Positions 8,480-18,246 are shown, counted from the stretch's first letter. The stretch is DNA of 64,000 nucleotides from Scytonema hofmannii PCC 7110 (GCF_000346485.2 NZ_KQ976354.1:8691307-8755306); one strand, 5' to 3'. Numbers and translations: made by a program. The notes: generated by a model from the sequence alone, not told the origin.

Positions 8480-11400
8480 ATGTCCAAGCACGAGTTTCAG
8501 CGTAATTTTGCCGTCATTATCGGGATTAATGATTATTCAAATGGCGTACCACCGTTAGAAACGGCTGTCCCTGACGCTCGCGAACTTGCTCGGATTCTAG
8601 AAGATTACAAATACACTGTGCGGCGGCTTTTAAACCAAGATGCTTCTCTGGAAGGACTGAACCAACTACTTGCTGCTTTTCACGCACAGAAACTACCTCT
8701 TGCTCAAGAAGTAGATCTCAATGAAAATGACAGGATCGTATTTTACTTTGCCGGACACGGTCTTGCTCTGGATGCATTGGAAAATGAAGAAGGTCCTGCG
8801 GGTTATCTTGTACCTGCTGATGCTGAGTCAGGTCATATTAGTACTTACCTACAAATGCAGAAGTTACATAATGCTCTGCTGGCTCTACCTTGCAGGCATT
8901 TATTAGTTATTCTTGATTGTTGCTTTGCAGGTGCATTCCGTTGGTCAAGTCACAGAAATGCCATGCGTTTGCCAGTTGTCTACCAAGAACGTTACGATCG
9001 CTTCATCCGAGACAGAGCTTGGCAAGTCATCGCATCTGCAGCTCACGACCAAAAGGCTTTAGATTTTGTAACATCTCGTGGAACGGTAGAACATCACTCT
9101 CCTTTTGCTGCAACACTGTTTCAAGCGTTACGGGGTGATGCTGATTTTTCTTTACCAGTTCAAGATGGCAGAGCAACTGGGGATGGAGTTATTACAGCAA
9201 CAGAACTCTACTTTTATTTGCGGGAGAAATTGGAAACAACGACTGAAAAACTCCACAGCCGTCAAACTCCTGGTTTATATCACTTAGCAAAACATGACAA
9301 AGGAGAATACATTTTTCTAGTTCCCGGTCACAAATTGAACTTACCATCTGCTCCTAAATTAGATCCCAAGAATAACCCTTACCGAGGTCTAGAATCTTTT
9401 GATGAAGCTCACAGCGATCTGTTTTTTGGCAGAAAGCAATTGACAAAAGAATTGAGCTTCGTTGTGTGCGATCGCCAATTGACAGTAGTACTGGGAGCTT
9501 CAGGAACAGGTAAATCCAGCCTTGTGAAAGCCGGATTATTACCTCGCTTACGTAAATCTACTACCCATCAGTGGCATATTCTCAACCCCATTCGTCCCAG
9601 CGCTTTCCCCATAACTGCGCTTTTTCAAGTTCAAAAACAACTCTCAACCGAGAAAGAGAAAAAATTGTCACTGCTTGATGCTGTCACTGCTTGGTGCAAT
9701 GCCAATCCTCAAAAGAAACTACTGCTTGCGATCGACCAATTTGAAGAATTGGTTACCATGTGTCAAAACGATAAGGCGCGATCGCAGTTTTTACAAGAAC
9801 TGGAACAAGCACTTACCCAACCGCAGTTTCATATTGTTATAACGTTGCGCTTGGACTTTGAACCACAGTTTTTAACATCTGCTTTTCCCGGTCGTTGGAT
9901 GAACGCTCGATTTATGATACCGCCAATGACTCAAAACGAACTTCGAGAAACGATCGAAAAACCAGCAGCAGAACAAGTGCTTTATTTTGAACCTCCACAA
10001 TTAGTAGAACAATTAATTAATGAAGTTGTACAAATGCCAGGAGCACTTCCGCTACTTTCTTTTACTCTCAGCGAACTTTATTTAAAATATCTGAACCGAA
10101 AAGGTGACAACCGCGCTTTAACAGAAGAAGATTATAACGAACTCGGAGGAGTTGCAGGCTCACTGACCCGTAGAGCAACCCAAGAGTATGAAAATTTAAT
10201 ACAAATGGACTCAATGTATGACTACACCATTCGTAAAGTTATGTTGCGAATGGTCACTGTCGATGGCGGTGCAATGGCTCGCAGACGCGTACCGTTAGGT
10301 GAACTTGAGTATCCCAATGCTGAAGACAACGAGCGAGTTAAGAAAATTATTCAACGTTTTACGGATGTTCGATTGATTGTGAGCGGAAAAGAACCCAATG
10401 GGGATGCTTATGTAGAACCAGCTCACGATGCTTTAGTGTTGGGATGGAATCTCCTGCAGAAATGGAAGGACGATAAGCGTCAAAATGAGAGTTTAGTGCT
10501 ACGTCAACGTCTGACACTTGCAGCTAATGATTGGGACGATCGCGATCGCAAATCGGATTATCTATGGAGTCGTGACCCCCGCATTGCCGTATTGGAAAAA
10601 GTTCTAGAATATCCTCCCCAGAAGAACTGGCTAAATCAGCTAGAAACAGAATATGTCAAAAGTAGCATTCAAAAAAGACAAGATGAACTTGAAGAAGCTA
10701 AAGAGCGTTTGCGAATTTCACAAGAACAACAGCAAATTTCTCAAGCTCGCCTATTAGCAACTCAAGCACAATTGATACAAAGAGAGGATATTAGTTTACT
10801 GCATTTGAGTACTTTGCTAGCTGTTGAATCTATGAAACGTTTCAACAAGCTGGAAATGAGATATCTTTTAGCGGATCAAACTCTACGTCAAGGGCTGGTT
10901 TTGCTCCCACGCTCCATCGCTCGGATAAGTAAACAGAGCAAGCAGAACTATAATTGTTCAAATTCATTAGCCTTTTGTTCTGACGGCAAATATATGGCGA
11001 TCGCGAATGATGCCATACGAATATTAGAAGTAAAAAGCGGTCGAGAAGTAGCAAGTATAGAATACGAAAAAGATTTAACAGTTGCCACTTTAAGCCCAGA
11101 TGGTAAATATGCTGCTACTTGTTGTCAAGATGGAGTTGTCAAGATTTGGAAGTTAAAAAATCAACAATTAATTGCACAAATAGTCCGTGCTGAAACTGTT
11201 CAGAATATTATTTTTAGCCCAAAGAGCCAATATATAGTTATCGTAAGTGGTGGTTTTAGAGGTGTATGGCAATTGACGGATTCGCCCGAAGTCATACCTG
11301 TAGGATTGCCATTGCTAAAATTGCCGGATTTTTGTAGCGGTCAAGATCCGATTTCTTTCAGTCCAGATGGCAATTATTTAGCGGAATTTGTTGAAGATAG

Positions 11401-13072
11401 CCCTGGTTCTGGAGAAGGGAGAAGACAAGTTTGGCAACTTTCTCGTAGGCGGCGAATCATCAACGAAACAGTCAATTTATCTTCACCAACTAGCTCTGAA
11501 CTCAATATGGCGGTTCGTGAAAATATCGATGACATGACATTTAGTTTAGATAGTAAATTTTTTGCTGCAACAGTCACTCTTACGACTATTAAAGTATGGA
11601 AAATACCTAGTGGCAGAGAAGTGATGACTGTGGAGCATAATGCATGGATTAATACGATTGGAATGAACTTCAACGGTCAGTACGTAGCGGCTGGAGATAG
11701 AAAAGGAGAAGCAGTTGTTTGGGAAGTCCCTCGCGGTTATCAAGTGACACACATAAAAGATAACCCTACGACTTGGTTGGGTCGTGTTGTTTTTAGTCCT
11801 GACGGAAATTATTTGGCTACTGTAGGTAAGGGATTTAACAAAATTGCTAGAGTGTATCACATCTTTCGCGGTCATGAAGTTACACGCCTGCTCCACGAGA
11901 ATTATGTTGTCAATATCGCCTTTAGTCGAGATGGTAAATATATAGCAACTCAGGAAGATAGCAATCCAGAAAAAGGACATACTGATACTATAAATCTATG
12001 GCAGATTGTTGATGACTTTGATGGCAAAACTGCGATCGAGCTTGATATGGAGAACTTCGTCAATAGCATTACTATAAGTTCTCGCGGTAAGTACTTGGGT
12101 ATGACTTGCAGTCAGGCTCATGGTTTACAAGTTTATGACATGAATCCTTATCAGGAGGTAAGATTTATCAATCATGAAGGAGCGCATTATGCTGTCTTCA
12201 GTACAGATGAAGAATTGGTAGCGACAGTTGGTGAGGATCGAACGGTAAGACTTTGGGAACTAGCTAGCGGTCAGGAACTGCTAGCAATGGAACATAATGC
12301 ACAAGTTATTGCGATCGCATTTAGTCAAGACACAAAACTTCTAACTACATTAGTTCATTTGACAACTTTATATAAAGATAATCTTGAAGTTTTAGTTTGT
12401 GATGTTATCATTTGGGATATCACAAATTATAAACAAGTAAATCGATTAGAAACTAAAAAAATAGTCAGTATAAGCCCAGATGGACAATATTTAGTAATTC
12501 TTCCTAAAAATTCAAATTTTCAAGAGAAAACTTTGTCGATTATAAAAGTTTTAGGAGGAGAAGAAGTTACACGTATAAAACTAGAAAATGAAGAATTAAG
12601 TGAGTTTACCCTGAGTACAGATGGAAAATACTTAGCTGGTTTTGGTGGATTTTATGGTTCGGATACATCCGTAGACAGTGATGGTTTCATCCAAGTGTGG
12701 GATTTATCCGGTGAAGAAGTCTTACCGATTCTAAAACTGGGTAGATCGGTGACAAAAGTAGTTTTCAGTCCGGGGAGCCGCTTCTTAGCAGCAGCCGTGG
12801 GTGGTGATACCGTCAGAATATGGGATTTGATAAGCAAGCAAGAAGTATCACGTATTGAAGTTTATGGAGGTATAAATCATATTATTTTTAGCTGGGATAG
12901 CGAACACTTCGTGACTGTTAATTGCTTAAACAAGGTTCAGATCTGGAATTTACAACCAGAAGTTTTGATTGAAGAGGTTTGCAGTCGATTGACTTGCAAT
13001 TTAACTTTAGAAGAGTGGGACTTGTATTTGGGAAATGAACCTTATCAAAAAATTTGCCCCAATCTTCCGTAA
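8480..13072 (+). CDS. Caspase-like peptidase fused to STAND ATPase and WD40 repeats
   Basis: 1530 residues, no membrane segment. Residues 1-270 form a peptidase C14 (metacaspase-like) domain with the catalytic dyad visible as FYFAGHG (His93) and ILDCCFAGAF (probably Cys148). A conserved NPYRGLESFDEAHSDLFFGR leads into a STAND-type NTPase: Walker A GASGTGKSS at about 339-347 and Walker B LLLAIDQFEEL near 418. A helical, coiled-coil linker lies around 735-790. Residues about 825-1500 are divergent WD40 repeats (FSPDGKY...VKIWKL, TVRLWELASGQE). Such proteins are thought to oligomerise on ligand binding to the repeats and then activate the protease; in bacteria related STAND proteins serve antiphage defence or regulated cell death. 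It stands alone, with a gene on the opposite strand 14 bp downstream. Function here is inferred from architecture. Confidence 0.9.
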   Translation: MSKHEFQRNFAVIIGINDYSNGVPPLETAVPDARELARILEDYKYTVRRLLNQDASLEGLNQLLAAFHAQKLPLAQEVDLNENDRIVFYFAGHGLALDALENEEGPAGYLVPADAESGHISTYLQMQKLHNALLALPCRHLLVILDCCFAGAFRWSSHRNAMRLPVVYQERYDRFIRDRAWQVIASAAHDQKALDFVTSRGTVEHHSPFAATLFQALRGDADFSLPVQDGRATGDGVITATELYFYLREKLETTTEKLHSRQTPGLYHLAKHDKGEYIFLVPGHKLNLPSAPKLDPKNNPYRGLESFDEAHSDLFFGRKQLTKELSFVVCDRQLTVVLGASGTGKSSLVKAGLLPRLRKSTTHQWHILNPIRPSAFPITALFQVQKQLSTEKEKKLSLLDAVTAWCNANPQKKLLLAIDQFEELVTMCQNDKARSQFLQELEQALTQPQFHIVITLRLDFEPQFLTSAFPGRWMNARFMIPPMTQNELRETIEKPAAEQVLYFEPPQLVEQLINEVVQMPGALPLLSFTLSELYLKYLNRKGDNRALTEEDYNELGGVAGSLTRRATQEYENLIQMDSMYDYTIRKVMLRMVTVDGGAMARRRVPLGELEYPNAEDNERVKKIIQRFTDVRLIVSGKEPNGDAYVEPAHDALVLGWNLLQKWKDDKRQNESLVLRQRLTLAANDWDDRDRKSDYLWSRDPRIAVLEKVLEYPPQKNWLNQLETEYVKSSIQKRQDELEEAKERLRISQEQQQISQARLLATQAQLIQREDISLLHLSTLLAVESMKRFNKLEMRYLLADQTLRQGLVLLPRSIARISKQSKQNYNCSNSLAFCSDGKYMAIANDAIRILEVKSGREVASIEYEKDLTVATLSPDGKYAATCCQDGVVKIWKLKNQQLIAQIVRAETVQNIIFSPKSQYIVIVSGGFRGVWQLTDSPEVIPVGLPLLKLPDFCSGQDPISFSPDGNYLAEFVEDSPGSGEGRRQVWQLSRRRRIINETVNLSSPTSSELNMAVRENIDDMTFSLDSKFFAATVTLTTIKVWKIPSGREVMTVEHNAWINTIGMNFNGQYVAAGDRKGEAVVWEVPRGYQVTHIKDNPTTWLGRVVFSPDGNYLATVGKGFNKIARVYHIFRGHEVTRLLHENYVVNIAFSRDGKYIATQEDSNPEKGHTDTINLWQIVDDFDGKTAIELDMENFVNSITISSRGKYLGMTCSQAHGLQVYDMNPYQEVRFINHEGAHYAVFSTDEELVATVGEDRTVRLWELASGQELLAMEHNAQVIAIAFSQDTKLLTTLVHLTTLYKDNLEVLVCDVIIWDITNYKQVNRLETKKIVSISPDGQYLVILPKNSNFQEKTLSIIKVLGGEEVTRIKLENEELSEFTLSTDGKYLAGFGGFYGSDTSVDSDGFIQVWDLSGEEVLPILKLGRSVTKVVFSPGSRFLAAAVGGDTVRIWDLISKQEVSRIEVYGGINHIIFSWDSEHFVTVNCLNKVQIWNLQPEVLIEEVCSRLTCNLTLEEWDLYLGNEPYQKICPNLP

Positions 13073-13086
13073 AGTTAGAATAATGT

Positions 13087-13515
13087 TTAAGTGCTGAAAG
13101 CCTCGCCCTGTATAACTAAAACCGAACAAGGAGCATTGTGAAGGACATGACTGCTGACGCTCCCTAATAAAACTTCCGTAAAACCTCTAAAACCTCTGCG
13201 ACCAAGTACAATCAGATCTGCCTTCCAACTTTGTGCTAAATTGCAAATAGATTTTCCCGGTTCTCCGACTCTGCATAAAGATTCCACTTCAATCCCTTGC
13301 TCCTGTGCCTTTCTCTTATAAGCTTGAGTTAATTCTTCCCCTTCTTGAGTTTTCTCTTTAATTGCAGTTGGGAACGTAAGTTTTGAGCCAAGATCCACGC
13401 AGTTGAAGATCATTAAGCTAGCCGACTCTTTTTTGGCTAACTCTAAAGCTTCCTCAAATACTAGCTGTGTTTCCGGTGATGCATCAAGAGCCACCAAAAT
13501 TTTTTTAAAACCCAC
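13087..13515 (-). CDS. Universal stress protein (UspA family)
   Basis: 142 residues from GTG 13515. This start is chosen because AAGGAGG lies 6 nt upstream and the family begins with a short KKILVALD strand; a longer frame to 13545 would run through the ribosome-binding site. The fold is read from FKKILVALDASPETQLVFEEALELAK, the central hydrophobic strand ADLIVLGRRG and the ATP-binding G-2x-G-9x-G(S/T) type motif GRRGFRGFTEVLLGSVSSHVLHNAPCSVLVI. UspA proteins are small cytoplasmic nucleotide-binding stress proteins. It is convergent with the caspase gene, whose stop is 14 bp from its own. Confidence 0.88.
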   Translation of the reverse strand: MGFKKILVALDASPETQLVFEEALELAKKESASLMIFNCVDLGSKLTFPTAIKEKTQEGEELTQAYKRKAQEQGIEVESLCRVGEPGKSICNLAQSWKADLIVLGRRGFRGFTEVLLGSVSSHVLHNAPCSVLVIQGEAFST

Positions 13516-13604
13516 GGACAACCTCCTTGCGATCGCGAAGCGCAAGCTGTACCCAGCTTATCGCTACCTTTATGCTGTTATTTTCCTACAAAAGCGCCGC
13601 CAAG

Positions 13605-14120
13605 CTATTTTTTCTTTGAAATCACCTCAAAATTGAAAGAAGCAATACAAAGGTCATTTACGTAAATTTCTATAGTATGTTTACCAGCCGGATCGCCAGG
13701 AGTCATCGTCCAAAAATTTTCAATAACTCCTTTTTTTGCTTCCTGTATGCGTTTTGTGACTGCTTCTGTCCCGTTTGTTGATAGTGAAAAGTCTTCCCCG
13801 CTATTTGTGCTCCAGGTTTCTGGCACTTTAGGTAATTTGATTACTTCACGCCATGTTACTACACCTTGGTAGTTTTTGAGGTGAATTCGCCAACCATATT
13901 TATTTCCTTCTTTTAAGATGACTTTATTTGTAGGTATAAAGGTAGATTTATGACTACTGCTATCTCTTAAAACTCCAAATTCAGCTTTATTGACAGTAAT
14001 AGATTTAACATTTGCGGGTTGCGAATATACTATATCGTGAACTGTAAAAGAAGCGATCGCCCAAGGAATTAACCCGCAAGTTGCTAGCACAATGACGTAA
14101 GACCAATGTTTTCTTTGCAT
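13605..14120 (-). CDS. Hypothetical exported protein
   Basis: 171 residues. A lysine/arginine start and hydrophobic segment (residues about 8-25, YVIVLATCGLIPWAIASF) indicate a signal peptide or membrane anchor. The rest is a soluble domain rich in beta-type sequence (YGWRIHLKNYQGVVTWREVI, GKHTIEIYVNDLCIASFNFEVI), which looks like an immunoglobulin-like or beta-sandwich fold, but I recognise no family. The final lysines KKK precede the stop. It lies between usp and an SDR gene on the same strand, with gaps of 89 and 164 bp, so co-transcription is uncertain. Confidence 0.6.
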   Translation of the reverse strand: MQRKHWSYVIVLATCGLIPWAIASFTVHDIVYSQPANVKSITVNKAEFGVLRDSSSHKSTFIPTNKVILKEGNKYGWRIHLKNYQGVVTWREVIKLPKVPETWSTNSGEDFSLSTNGTEAVTKRIQEAKKGVIENFWTMTPGDPAGKHTIEIYVNDLCIASFNFEVISKKK

Positions 14121-14219
14121 GATTTTTTGTCTGATTATGCTAACTATTCATAAATAAAAACCCAGATTTTTTTTGATAAAATGACGACACTTTATAGATA
14201 TTTTATACAAGTTTTTCTT

Positions 14220-14289
14220 GGTCACTGGTCACTGGTCACTGATTACTGGTCACTGGTCACTGGTCACTGGTCACTGGTCACTGGTCACT
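14220..14289. repeat. STRR heptamer array (GGTCACT)n
   Basis: About nine copies of a 7-bp unit GGTCACT, with one degenerate unit (GATTACT). On the minus strand the same array reads CAGTGAC and supplies the TGA stop of the SDR gene at its right edge. The same heptamer occurs at 18447, 19730, 25982, 32797, 42242, 54872, 55014 and 63133. Confidence 0.85.
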
Positions 14290-15088
14290 GTCGTTCCTGC
14301 ATACTTCTCACAATTTTTGTGACCATTTTTCTTGGGCCAAATTTTACACTAGCAGCTAATATCTTATTCTTGATTCCAGTAAGAACAACAGTTTTGCCTT
14401 TCATTAAGGCAGCATAGCCAATTTTGGCTACAGTTTCTGAATCCATAATCTTTTGACCGTTAATTAGCTTTGAGTCTTCCATTGCTGCTCTTTTCTGAAA
14501 ACCAGTTTCTGTTGGTCCCGGACAAAGTACTGTGACTGTAACACCAGTTCCCTCTAATTCATTAGCGATCGCTTCCGAAAAAGATAACACGTAAGCCTTT
14601 GTTGCAAAATAAACTGCCATCAAAGGACCTGGTTGAAATGCTGCAGTTGATGCAATATTTAATATTCTGCCGTAACCTTGCTTAATCATATCTTTCAGGA
14701 AGAGCTTTGTTAAATGGGTGAGACATACCACATTAACTTGCATCATTTGTAACTCAATATTAAGGTCAGTTTCATTAAACAAACCATAGGTAGCAAATCC
14801 AGCATTATTGACTAAAATATCTACAGTAATATTTTCTTGTTGTAATTCTTGGAAAATTTCTTCTGGAGAGGTGGGAGCGGATAAATCTTTGGTAATGACT
14901 TTAACTGCAATGCTATATTTTTGCTTTAGGTCTTGTGCAATTTGAGCTAGCTTTTCGCCACTTCTCGCTATTAGCACAAGATTGTAACCTTCTCGAGCAA
15001 GTAATTTTACAAATTCATAACCAATTCCACCAGATGCTCCTGTAATGAGAGCAGTTTGCTTCTGATTCTTCTGGTTTGTTGTTTTCAT
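14285..15088 (-). CDS. Short-chain dehydrogenase/reductase
   Basis: 267 residues, classical SDR. The nucleotide-binding turn is ALITGASGGIGYEF near the N-terminus, NNAG is present (VDILVNNAGFATYG), and the catalytic Ser and YxxxK are in NIASTAAFQPG and YFATKAYVLSFSEA. The TGASGGIG with a basic residue in the following strand (LIARSGEK) favours NADP(H). The C-terminal part resembles the DltE/YqjQ-like subgroup; substrate unknown. The stop codon is inside the STRR array at 14220-14289, so the last residues (MQERQ) border repeat DNA. Upstream is a MITE-like element. Confidence 0.85.
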   Translation of the reverse strand: MKTTNQKNQKQTALITGASGGIGYEFVKLLAREGYNLVLIARSGEKLAQIAQDLKQKYSIAVKVITKDLSAPTSPEEIFQELQQENITVDILVNNAGFATYGLFNETDLNIELQMMQVNVVCLTHLTKLFLKDMIKQGYGRILNIASTAAFQPGPLMAVYFATKAYVLSFSEAIANELEGTGVTVTVLCPGPTETGFQKRAAMEDSKLINGQKIMDSETVAKIGYAALMKGKTVVLTGIKNKILAASVKFGPRKMVTKIVRSMQERQ

Positions 15089-15162
15089 AACTTTCCTTAC
15101 AAAGGTGACTTCATGCTCTCTTTAGATTACATAACAAAGTAGAGTGAAATCTGCTACTAAGG

Positions 15163-15312
15163 GATGTCCAAGAAATAAATTATCCATCTTGTGGGACGGG
15201 CGTCCTCGCCCGTTCTATATCGGTGGCGGGCCTATATCAGTGGCGGGCCTATATCAGTGGCGGGCTAGAAGCCCGCACCACAGAAAGTTGGATATTTTTT
15301 TATTTGGAAGTC
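15163..15312. repeat. MITE-like element, family A (best preserved copy)
   Basis: About 150 bp with imperfect terminal inverted repeats: left GGGATGTCCAAGAAATAAA, right (complement) AGGGACTTCCAAATAAAAAA. The core is TGTGGGACGGGCGTCCTCGC, three copies of CGGTGGCGGGCCTATAT-like units and AGAAGCCCGCACCACA. It has no coding capacity. Other copies: 1-102, about 8256-8313 (core only), 38443-38570 and 50926-51110. Confidence 0.65.
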
Positions 15313-15320
15313 CCTAAACT

Positions 15321-17318
15321 TTAAAAAGTTTTGACAAACTCAATCAACGCCTTCTTATCTTCATCAGATAATTCCGAGCCAAAAGTATGACCCTTGTCCT
15401 CAATGAAGTCAGGAGACTTGTTTGCCCTAATAAATAAGCGTGCAAGTTTGCCTTTAATGCCACCTTCAGGTCTCACATCTTGGAGAAAGTGCAAAATGTT
15501 AAAATCTGTGATTGCATCTCTAATGTTGATATTTGCTACTAAATTCACGGGTGTTCCTTTGGGAACGGGAAGCTTAACAATGCCACGAGGAAGCGTTAAC
15601 GTGCTGGCTTGAGTGGTTCGGCTGATAATGCCTTCACGTTTTTCAGGCCACAGCATTTTTTCCATTGCATCTGTGTAAGCTTCTACACGTCCTTTAACGG
15701 ATGGATCTTCATTGTAGATTCCCAATGTGTTGTTGTGCAAAAATGGTGCTGTTGCCCAAATGCTAACTAGCGATGGTGTGCGGTAATATCCTACACCGCC
15801 GGAAGGCACTTCAAAATTAATGGGTTCGCTTTTGTCGAAAGGATTATCGAACTTTAAGGTACCTGGTGATGGCAATTCCTTGTAAGTTTTAGAGGAGAAT
15901 TGTTCCCAAATATGCCCTTTTGTTGCATTTGTCGCTAACGCACGCCCTGCATTTGTGCCTATAAAAGTGACGGGGTAACGCTTGTCATCAGACAAGAAGT
16001 TGTGGTCTAAGAAGTCACTGCTCGATACAGAGTCCAAATACCACTGTTTGGCTTGTTCTGGGTTCGCTGCAATTTCTGCGGGCGGCTGTTTGCTGGAATG
16101 ACAACTAGCACAACTGTTGGCAAAAACAGCTTTCCCGCGATTGAGAAGTTCATCATCGTTGGTTAGGAATGCTTCACCACCAGGAGCATCTTTAAGATTC
16201 ATGGGTTTGATGGTTTTTAAAAACGCTTCCATATCTCCCATGCGGGCTTCTGTTGCTCTCCATTCTCCGCACTCCTTCCTGGCTTTTTCGATATCAAAAG
16301 GTCGTTGTGATTTTCTGCCTAATATGGGGTCATGGAGACTTAACCAGTAATCACCGCACATCCCAATGTTGACGTAAACCCGCAGTGATGCATTTGCAAC
16401 TCCAGTGGAATCTGCCCCATCCTTAAGAATGTGATTGACTTCCTGTATGGAACCATCGTTCATGACTTCTGGATATTTAGGGCGATCGCTTAAATTAAAA
16501 ATAGCATTGACTGCATTGGGGGCGTTAATGTAATCTGTCGCAATGCGAGAAGTATCTGAAGTCCCTGGCTTTTGTGAGTGCAGCACTTGCCATTTAAAAT
16601 CATCTGGCTTAATTCTCGCGCCAAACAATTCATTTTCCTTAATGTACTGATTCCCCAACGCTGCTACCAAGTTTTCCCATTTTGGGTGTTCTGGGTCTTG
16701 GGGTGGGTTGAGAGGGTCTAAGGCTACGTGACAAATAGCACAGGATTGTCCGATTCGGTAGGGAGGTTCTACTTGTGCATCTTGCTTATACTTTTCTGGG
16801 TCCCATTTGACTGGATCGAAGTTGGGATTTGTGAACTTCCGCAATCCAATAACTCCTGTGGATTGCGGATCTTTACACTTATCCAGCCACAAACCATATT
16901 CATCTGGTTCCGTTGCCTTTTCACAGCCCGGATCGTTGATTGCTCCGAAACGATTGAGCCGTTGATCGCGATCGCGTGTATCAATTAAACCCAGTAAATC
17001 TACTTCACCATGAGTTTGTTTTGCTACGTCACGGTAGTATTTATCGTTTCCAGCCGTCCATAAGTACCACGTACAACGACCCCGCTTTTCTGCATCCGTC
17101 AGGTTGTCATCGTATGGTAAGTAACCAATACCATCACAGTTATTGACATCATCTGAGTACTCAGCATTAGATGCTTTTTTATACTCAGTAGCGACGGGGA
17201 TAGATGTTTCACTAGATTCGCTAGCGAAAGCTGTAGGTGTTCCATAAAAGCCGCAGACTATAAACATAATCACGGCAAGGAGCAGACAGGTAGTAAATAA
17301 TAGACTTGTCTTCTTCAT
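15321..17318 (-). CDS. Exported dihaem c-type cytochrome, RoxA-like
   Basis: 665 residues from ATG 17318, chosen because it begins a clear signal peptide (MKKTSLLFTTCLLLAVIMF, then a GTPTAFAS cleavage region); an upstream ATG adds 20 unlikely residues. Two haem c motifs, CAICH at about 193-197 and CASCH at about 403-407, are roughly 210 residues apart. The surroundings, GLRKFTNPNFDP, RIGQSCAICHVALDPLNPP and WENLVAALGNQY, match what I remember of the RoxA rubber-oxygenase-like dihaem cytochromes, which oxidatively cleave polyisoprene or have unknown substrates. A cytochrome-peroxidase relationship is the broader alternative. Periplasmic location expected. No partner gene is nearby; upstream is about 430 bp of non-coding DNA. 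Confidence 0.7.
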   Translation of the reverse strand: MKKTSLLFTTCLLLAVIMFIVCGFYGTPTAFASESSETSIPVATEYKKASNAEYSDDVNNCDGIGYLPYDDNLTDAEKRGRCTWYLWTAGNDKYYRDVAKQTHGEVDLLGLIDTRDRDQRLNRFGAINDPGCEKATEPDEYGLWLDKCKDPQSTGVIGLRKFTNPNFDPVKWDPEKYKQDAQVEPPYRIGQSCAICHVALDPLNPPQDPEHPKWENLVAALGNQYIKENELFGARIKPDDFKWQVLHSQKPGTSDTSRIATDYINAPNAVNAIFNLSDRPKYPEVMNDGSIQEVNHILKDGADSTGVANASLRVYVNIGMCGDYWLSLHDPILGRKSQRPFDIEKARKECGEWRATEARMGDMEAFLKTIKPMNLKDAPGGEAFLTNDDELLNRGKAVFANSCASCHSSKQPPAEIAANPEQAKQWYLDSVSSSDFLDHNFLSDDKRYPVTFIGTNAGRALATNATKGHIWEQFSSKTYKELPSPGTLKFDNPFDKSEPINFEVPSGGVGYYRTPSLVSIWATAPFLHNNTLGIYNEDPSVKGRVEAYTDAMEKMLWPEKREGIISRTTQASTLTLPRGIVKLPVPKGTPVNLVANINIRDAITDFNILHFLQDVRPEGGIKGKLARLFIRANKSPDFIEDKGHTFGSELSDEDKKALIEFVKTF

Positions 17319-17378
17319 AAAACTCACTTGTCGCAAGACTATACTTTTATAACTCATGTATTGGCAGAAATTTGACAT

Positions 17379-17814
17379 GATATGTTTTACTTAAATAGGT
17401 GTAAGCAAAATTAACTCATGCACTTGAGAAATAGAAATCCTAAATCATTAATGAAAAATTTTAAGTAGTAGGGTGGGCTACCCCTGCAGCCTCAACCCAG
17501 AATTTTAGCTTAGACGAGCTATTACGAGTCTTAAGATTTTCTTTACAAATTATCTCTGAAATAAATTTGCTGACATTTCTTATAATGTTGCTGTTCTCTA
17601 AGAGGATGTTTGAAAAGTTTTGGGCGAATATAATTCGCTACTATATAAACTAAGTCCGCCTATGCGGACTAACGGGAAATCAAAATATTAAAACCCACGT
17701 AGGTGGGTTTTGCTTGTATAGCCGCGATTTCCAATCGCCAAGGCTGTATTAATTGCGACTGACTGATTATCTAACTCCTTTTCCTATTTATCTTTGAACC
17801 AGAGGTAATTAAAA
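17379..17814. other. Intergenic region with paired palindromes
   Basis: Contains AAGTCCGCCTATGCGGACT (17652-17670) and AAACCCACGTAGGTGGGTTT (17691-17710), then GCCGCGATTTCCAATCGCC. This block is a dispersed cyanobacterial spacer element with two stable hairpins. The remaining sequence is AT-rich and should include the promoters of both divergent neighbours. AGAGGTAATTAAAA stands before the downstream gene at 17815. Confidence 0.55.
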
Positions 17815-18246
17815 ATGACAATTACAATGAAAGACTTGATGGCAATGTCGCCTGTAGAATTAGATAATCTTTATAAAAACAGTCCTATTGGTGAAATTCC
17901 CAACGGTCAAAGCAATGGTAAAGTGCTCTTTGTTTTTGAAATTTCGATGTGGGAAGTCTTTTCATCTTTAATTGATTCGCTTTTTTGGCAAGGAAAGATT
18001 TTTTACCGAGAGCAAGGATTTTTGCTCAATCGGCTGACTGTCTTTGGGTTTCATATGGTCGAAGCGAAAGTATACAGGGGAAATAGTCAGTTTAGCGAAG
18101 GAGAATCCATTATCTTGGACTACTCCAAATCTTCATTTATTGCTCAGAAGATTCGAGATGAAATTCGTGAGGTTGCGCCCGGATTGTATCTGGGTCAGGC
18201 TTATTGGGATCAAACCCGAGTGCTATCTTTTGCTTTACAATTCTAA
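17815..18246 (+). CDS. Conserved-type hypothetical protein
   Basis: 143 residues without signal peptide or membrane segment. It starts MTITMKDLMAMSPVELDNLYKNSP and later shows FWQGKIFYREQGFLLNRL, SIILDYSKSSFIAQKIRDEIREVAPGLYLGQAYW and a final aromatic SFALQF. The shape (small, many beta strands, ends in a strand FALQF) and the LDYS...IRDEIREVAPGLYLG block recall a family of uncharacterised cyanobacterial/proteobacterial proteins of about the same length, but I cannot name it. AGAGGT lies 9-10 nt before the ATG. It is followed by a good rho-independent terminator at 18394, so it is likely a single-gene transcript. Confidence 0.7.
   Translation: MTITMKDLMAMSPVELDNLYKNSPIGEIPNGQSNGKVLFVFEISMWEVFSSLIDSLFWQGKIFYREQGFLLNRLTVFGFHMVEAKVYRGNSQFSEGESIILDYSKSSFIAQKIRDEIREVAPGLYLGQAYWDQTRVLSFALQF

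Noticed and set aside
14181-14417. 78-codon ORF with VTGHWSLVTGHWSL repeats
   Set aside because: Translation of the GGTCACT array and antisense of the SDR gene end.
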